A stretch of 32,656 nt of DNA from Buchnera aphidicola (Lipaphis pseudobrassicae) (GTDB lineage: Bacteria; Pseudomonadota; Gammaproteobacteria; Enterobacterales; Enterobacteriaceae), in NCBI RefSeq assembly GCF_005081185.1, contig NZ_CP034870.1:63307-95962 (forward strand), written 5' to 3'. The position numbers were made by a program, and so were the translations under genes. Under the pieces are notes generated by a model, which saw nothing but the letters and a program-made list of their open reading frames with translations, was not told the DNA's origin and did no database searches. The stretch's first letter is position 1; each line of letters begins with the position of its first letter. Positions 29,920 to 32,656 of the stretch are shown in pieces.

Positions 29920-29945
29920 TAAAGGTAATAAATTTATTACCTTTA
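29920..29945. terminator. Bidirectional terminator between pmbA and rnpB
   Basis: A perfect palindrome of 26 bases has 13-base arms (29920-29932 and 29933-29945) with the G/C core GGTAA/TTACC. It lies 30 bases after the pmbA stop and about 50 bases past the 3' end of the RNase P RNA, which is convergent. It is flanked by a direct repeat of AATAAATTTATT. Confidence 0.65.
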
Positions 29946-29993
29946 TAGTATAGTAGTATAGAGTATAATATACATTTGTTAAAATATTATTTT

Positions 29994-30369
29994 GGAAGTT
30001 GACCTGTAAGCCGGGTTCTGTATTTTAACAGTCATTCATCTAGATTAATAATCACTTATTAATTCAAGCAGCCTACCCAGGTTTGTATAGTACGAGCAAT
30101 ACGAAAAAATCTCCTATATTTGGCTTTGCTCCGGGTGGAGTTTACCAGGCCATAAATTGTTACCAATTATGCGGTGTGCTTTTACCACACCTTTTCACCC
30201 TTTCCATATTTTTTAAATCATAAAAAACAGGTGGTTTATTTTCTGTTGCACTAGTCATAAGCTTTCGCTTTCCAGATGTTATCTGGCACCCTGCTCTATG
30301 GAGCCCGGACTTTCCTCTTTTTAATTTTTAGTGAGTAAAAATTAAACAGCGACTGTTTTGGTCAACTTC
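29994..30369 (-). ncRNA. rnpB: RNase P RNA (M1 RNA, bacterial type A)
   Basis: The catalytic RNA of RNase P matures tRNA 5' ends. On the - strand it opens GAAGTTGACCAAAACAGTCGCTG, given here only as the 5' match to E. coli GAAGCTGACC, and closes with CCCGGCTTACAGGTCAACTTC, which pairs with the 5' end as helix P1. Conserved blocks are AGGAAAGTCCGGGCTCCATA (CR I), AGGGTGCCAG, AGTGCAACAGA, AAGGGTGAAA, GGTAAACTCCACCCGGAGCA and GGGTAGGCTGCTTGA. The length, about 376 bases, equals E. coli M1 (377). Variable arms such as P3 and P12 are A/T-rich and shortened or altered. It works on the three tRNAs here among others. Confidence 0.97.
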
Positions 30370-30378
30370 TAATAAAAA

Positions 30379-30407
30379 ATTATATATTATTTAGATAATT
30401 TTGTCAT
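30379..30407 (-). promoter_or_regulatory. rnpB promoter inside the 3' end of rsmI
   Basis: On the - strand, ATGACA (30407-30402; five of six to TTGACA) is followed after exactly 17 bases by a perfect TATAAT (30384-30379). The RNase P RNA would start about eight to ten bases downstream, at the expected 5' end near 30370. The -35 lies inside the last codons of rsmI. This is the best -35/-10 pair in the window. Confidence 0.75.
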
Positions 30408-31251
30408 CTTTGTTTTTAATTACTTGTTGATATAAAATATTTTTACTAATTTTATGTATTTGAGAAGTGAGTAAAACTGATTGTTTTAACGATAAAAAAT
30501 TTTTTACTTTTAAAAAAGTATCGAATACCTTTTTTGATAAGTTATTTTTTTGAGGTTTTTTAAAACCATCAATAATAATTATTAATTCTCCTCGATAACG
30601 ATTTTTATCTTCTTGTAGCCATTTTAGCATTAAATGTGCTTTTGCACCGTATATAGATTCCCACTTTTTTGTAATTTCTCGAGCAATTACTATATGTCTG
30701 TTTTTATCAATTTGTTCTATTATATCTCTTATACTTTGAAGTATTCTATACTTTGATTCGTAAAAAATTATTGTTCGTGTTTCTTCTTTTAAAGAAAATA
30801 ATAAATCACATCTTGTCTTTTTTTTAGAAGGAAGAAAACCTTCATAACAGAAACGATTATTTTTTATTCCAGAAGCACTTAATGCTGTAATAGCAGCACA
30901 AGGTCCTGGAAGAGGAATAATCTTAATATGAAAAAAATAACATTTTGCAATTAATATACTACCAGGATCGTTGATAATAGGTGTTCCTGCGTTAGAAACT
31001 AGAGCAATTTTGTTTCCTTGTTTTAATTTATTAATTAAATTGTCACTTTGTGTTTTTTCATTATCTTTATTCATCAAGATGAGTTGATTTTTAATATTAA
31101 AATTTTGTAGTAAAATATTAGTATGTCTGATATTTTCAGCTGCTATTAAATCGACATCTTTCAATATTTTTAGTGCTCTATTAGTAATATCTGATAAATT
31201 TCCAATTGGTGTTGGTACAATATAAAGAGTACCAGTTTTTAGTTGATTCAT
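30391..31251 (-). CDS. rsmI: 16S rRNA 2'-O-methyltransferase RsmI
   Basis: RsmI methylates the 2'-hydroxyl of C1402 in 16S rRNA, fine-tuning the decoding centre. The 286 residues match E. coli (286). It has the tetrapyrrole-methylase-like fold with TLYIVPTPIGNLSDIT at the N-terminus, AENIRHTNILL, ALVSNAGTPIINDPGS and PLPGPCAAITALSASG, which form the SAM site. It precedes rnpB on the same strand; the rnpB promoter overlaps its last codons. The start has GAGAAAA upstream. Confidence 0.97.
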   Translation of the reverse strand: MNQLKTGTLYIVPTPIGNLSDITNRALKILKDVDLIAAENIRHTNILLQNFNIKNQLILMNKDNEKTQSDNLINKLKQGNKIALVSNAGTPIINDPGSILIAKCYFFHIKIIPLPGPCAAITALSASGIKNNRFCYEGFLPSKKKTRCDLLFSLKEETRTIIFYESKYRILQSIRDIIEQIDKNRHIVIAREITKKWESIYGAKAHLMLKWLQEDKNRYRGELIIIIDGFKKPQKNNLSKKVFDTFLKVKNFLSLKQSVLLTSQIHKISKNILYQQVIKNKDDKII

Positions 31252-31389
31252 TTTTTTCTCATTTTAATTTTATATAAATAATTATGATTAATTTTTTTAA
31301 AATTAAAAACTACATTTAGTATATTTATAGTTTTCTTTGTATGAAATTATAAACTATATATAATTTTTTTATTAATCTAAGGATTGCTG

Positions 31390-32610
31390 GTGAAACGAGT
31401 AGTTATTACAGGTTTTGGGGTTATTTCGAGTATTGGCGATAATAAGAAAGCAGTACTTCATTCATTATACAACGGAAATTCAGGTGTTGTTTTTTCAAAA
31501 GAAATGAAAAAAATAGGTATGCGAAGTCAAATTTGGGGTAATATTAAAACAAACAGGAATAACACGATCAAGAGAAAAATATCGCGTTTTATGAACGATG
31601 CTTCTAAATATTCTTTTATAGCTATGAAAGATGCTATTAAAGATGCAAAATTAAAAGTTAAACAGTACGAAAAAAATCCTCGTATAGGATTAATTGCTGG
31701 ATCTGGATGTAGTTTTCCAAGATATTATATGAATAAAGTTGCAAACTCTAAAAAAATATTGCATTGTTTAGATCCTATTAGTCCTTATCTTGCAATTAAA
31801 ACTATGCCTTCTAATATATCATCTCTCTTATCTACTTTTTTTAAAATTTATGGGATAAGCTATTCTATAAGTTCAGCGTGTTCTACTTCTGCGAATTGCA
31901 TTGGAAATGCCTTTGAATTAATTCAATCTGGAAAACAAGATCTTATTTTTGCAGGTGGTGGTGATGAAATTAGTTTAGAATTAGCTCGTGAATTTGATGC
32001 AATGAAAGTATTATCTGCTAATTTTAATCATAATCCTAAAATTGCATCACGTGTTTATGATCTGAATCGAGATGGTTTTGTTATTTCAGGAGGAGCAGGC
32101 ATATTAGTTATTGAAGAATTAAATTTTGCTTTATCGCGTTCTGCTCGTATTTATGCTGAAATTATTGGATATGCTGCTACATCTGATGGAAAAAATATGG
32201 TATTACCATCTGGAAAAGGAGCTATTCGTTGTATGAAGTTAGCTCAAAAAAAAAGCAATATATCTATTGATTATCTTAACGTACATGGTACTTCTACTAG
32301 AAATGGTGATTTAATAGAATTAAAAGCCATTAAAGAAGTTTTTTCCAATAAAAATATTCCAATGATTTCAGCAACAAAATCAATAACAGGTCATGCATTA
32401 GGTGCTTCAGGAGTTCATGAAATTATTTATATATTATTAATGTTAAAATATAATTTTATAGCTCCTACAATTAATATTAATGAATTAGAACCATTTGCAA
32501 AACATATGAATATTATTCAAAAAACTATGGATATAGAAATTAGCACAGCAATGTCAAATAGTTTTGGTTTTGGTGGTACAAATGTATCATTAATTGTAAG
32601 AAGATATTAG
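31390..32610 (+). CDS. fabB: 3-oxoacyl-[acyl-carrier-protein] synthase I
   Basis: FabB condenses malonyl-ACP with growing acyl-ACP and is needed for unsaturated fatty acids. I chose the GTG at 31390: it gives MKRVVITGFG, the E. coli N-terminus, and a 406-residue protein (E. coli 406), with AAGGA at 31379-31383 six bases upstream. A TTG at 31384 would touch that site. The catalytic triad is seen as C164 in SSACSTSANCIG, the histidine in NVHGTSTRNGD and the histidine in SITGHALGASG. The C-terminus ends with SNSFGFGGTNVSLIVRR. It is divergent from rsmI and appears fully functional. Confidence 0.98.
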   Translation: MKRVVITGFGVISSIGDNKKAVLHSLYNGNSGVVFSKEMKKIGMRSQIWGNIKTNRNNTIKRKISRFMNDASKYSFIAMKDAIKDAKLKVKQYEKNPRIGLIAGSGCSFPRYYMNKVANSKKILHCLDPISPYLAIKTMPSNISSLLSTFFKIYGISYSISSACSTSANCIGNAFELIQSGKQDLIFAGGGDEISLELAREFDAMKVLSANFNHNPKIASRVYDLNRDGFVISGGAGILVIEELNFALSRSARIYAEIIGYAATSDGKNMVLPSGKGAIRCMKLAQKKSNISIDYLNVHGTSTRNGDLIELKAIKEVFSNKNIPMISATKSITGHALGASGVHEIIYILLMLKYNFIAPTININELEPFAKHMNIIQKTMDIEISTAMSNSFGFGGTNVSLIVRRY

Positions 32611-32656
32611 ATTTTTTTATTTTTTTTAGTTTATAGAACATTTTATAGTTATATTT

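Noticed and set aside
31384..31389. TTG as the fabB start
   Set aside because: It abuts the AAGGA site with no spacing and adds two residues before the conserved MKR; GTG at 31390 fits better.

Overview
The window is a piece of the chromosome of a Buchnera aphidicola-type aphid endosymbiont (Gammaproteobacteria). The evidence is extreme A+T richness, intergenic spacers that are almost pure A/T, proteins that align end to end with E. coli orthologues, a Lys/Asn/Ile-rich drift in every protein, no mobile DNA, and local gene order inherited from an E. coli-like ancestor. The strain cannot be named from sequence reading alone.

Layout. (1) 54-5151: a block whose members all lie close together in E. 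coli: tsaD (+), ribB (-), hldE reduced to its kinase half (-), cca (+), uppP (-). (2) 5193-8962: the sugar phosphotransferase operon ptsH-ptsI-crr (-) with its terminator, preceded by cysK (-). (3) 9224-13312: ligA (+), tRNA-Val and tRNA-Lys (-), gltX (+), tRNA-Ala (+). This is the ancestral gltX tRNA neighbourhood with one Val, one Lys and one Ala gene left, and no encoded CCA ends. (4) 13345-24023: the flagellar cluster, fliE (-) and divergently fliF-G-H-I-J-K, then fliM/fliN as one open frame, fliO/fliP as one open frame, fliQ and fliR. (5) 24160-32610: rpmB-rpmG (-), a 3'-truncated tamB (+), ppa (-), pmbA (+), RNase P RNA (-), rsmI (-), fabB (+).

How it fits together. Housekeeping is represented by translation (gltX, tRNAs, cca, tsaD, rnpB, rpmB, rpmG, rsmI), DNA ligation, riboflavin, cysteine, fatty acid and undecaprenyl phosphate metabolism, and PTS sugar uptake. 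The largest block is a basal body and type III export apparatus. Its export ATPase and FliH docking tryptophans are kept. The parts specific to a rotating, chemotactic flagellum are gone: the torque charges of FliG, the CheY-binding motif and GGXG motif of FliM, and fliL. This supports the established view that Buchnera keeps flagellar basal bodies as export or surface complexes and not for swimming.

Most interesting: two consecutive gene fusions in the fli operon. FliM-FliN is joined at an A7 run where one A fewer would restore a TAA stop beside the fliN ribosome binding site. FliO-FliP is joined at an A10 run, with the FliP signal peptide inside the fusion. Both keep plausible internal starts, so each could yield more than one product. 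Other erosion signals are Cca without its HD metal ligands, HldE without its cytidylyltransferase half, and TamB without its C-terminal domain and without tamA beside it. I saw no wholly new gene system; the novelty is in remodelling of known ones.
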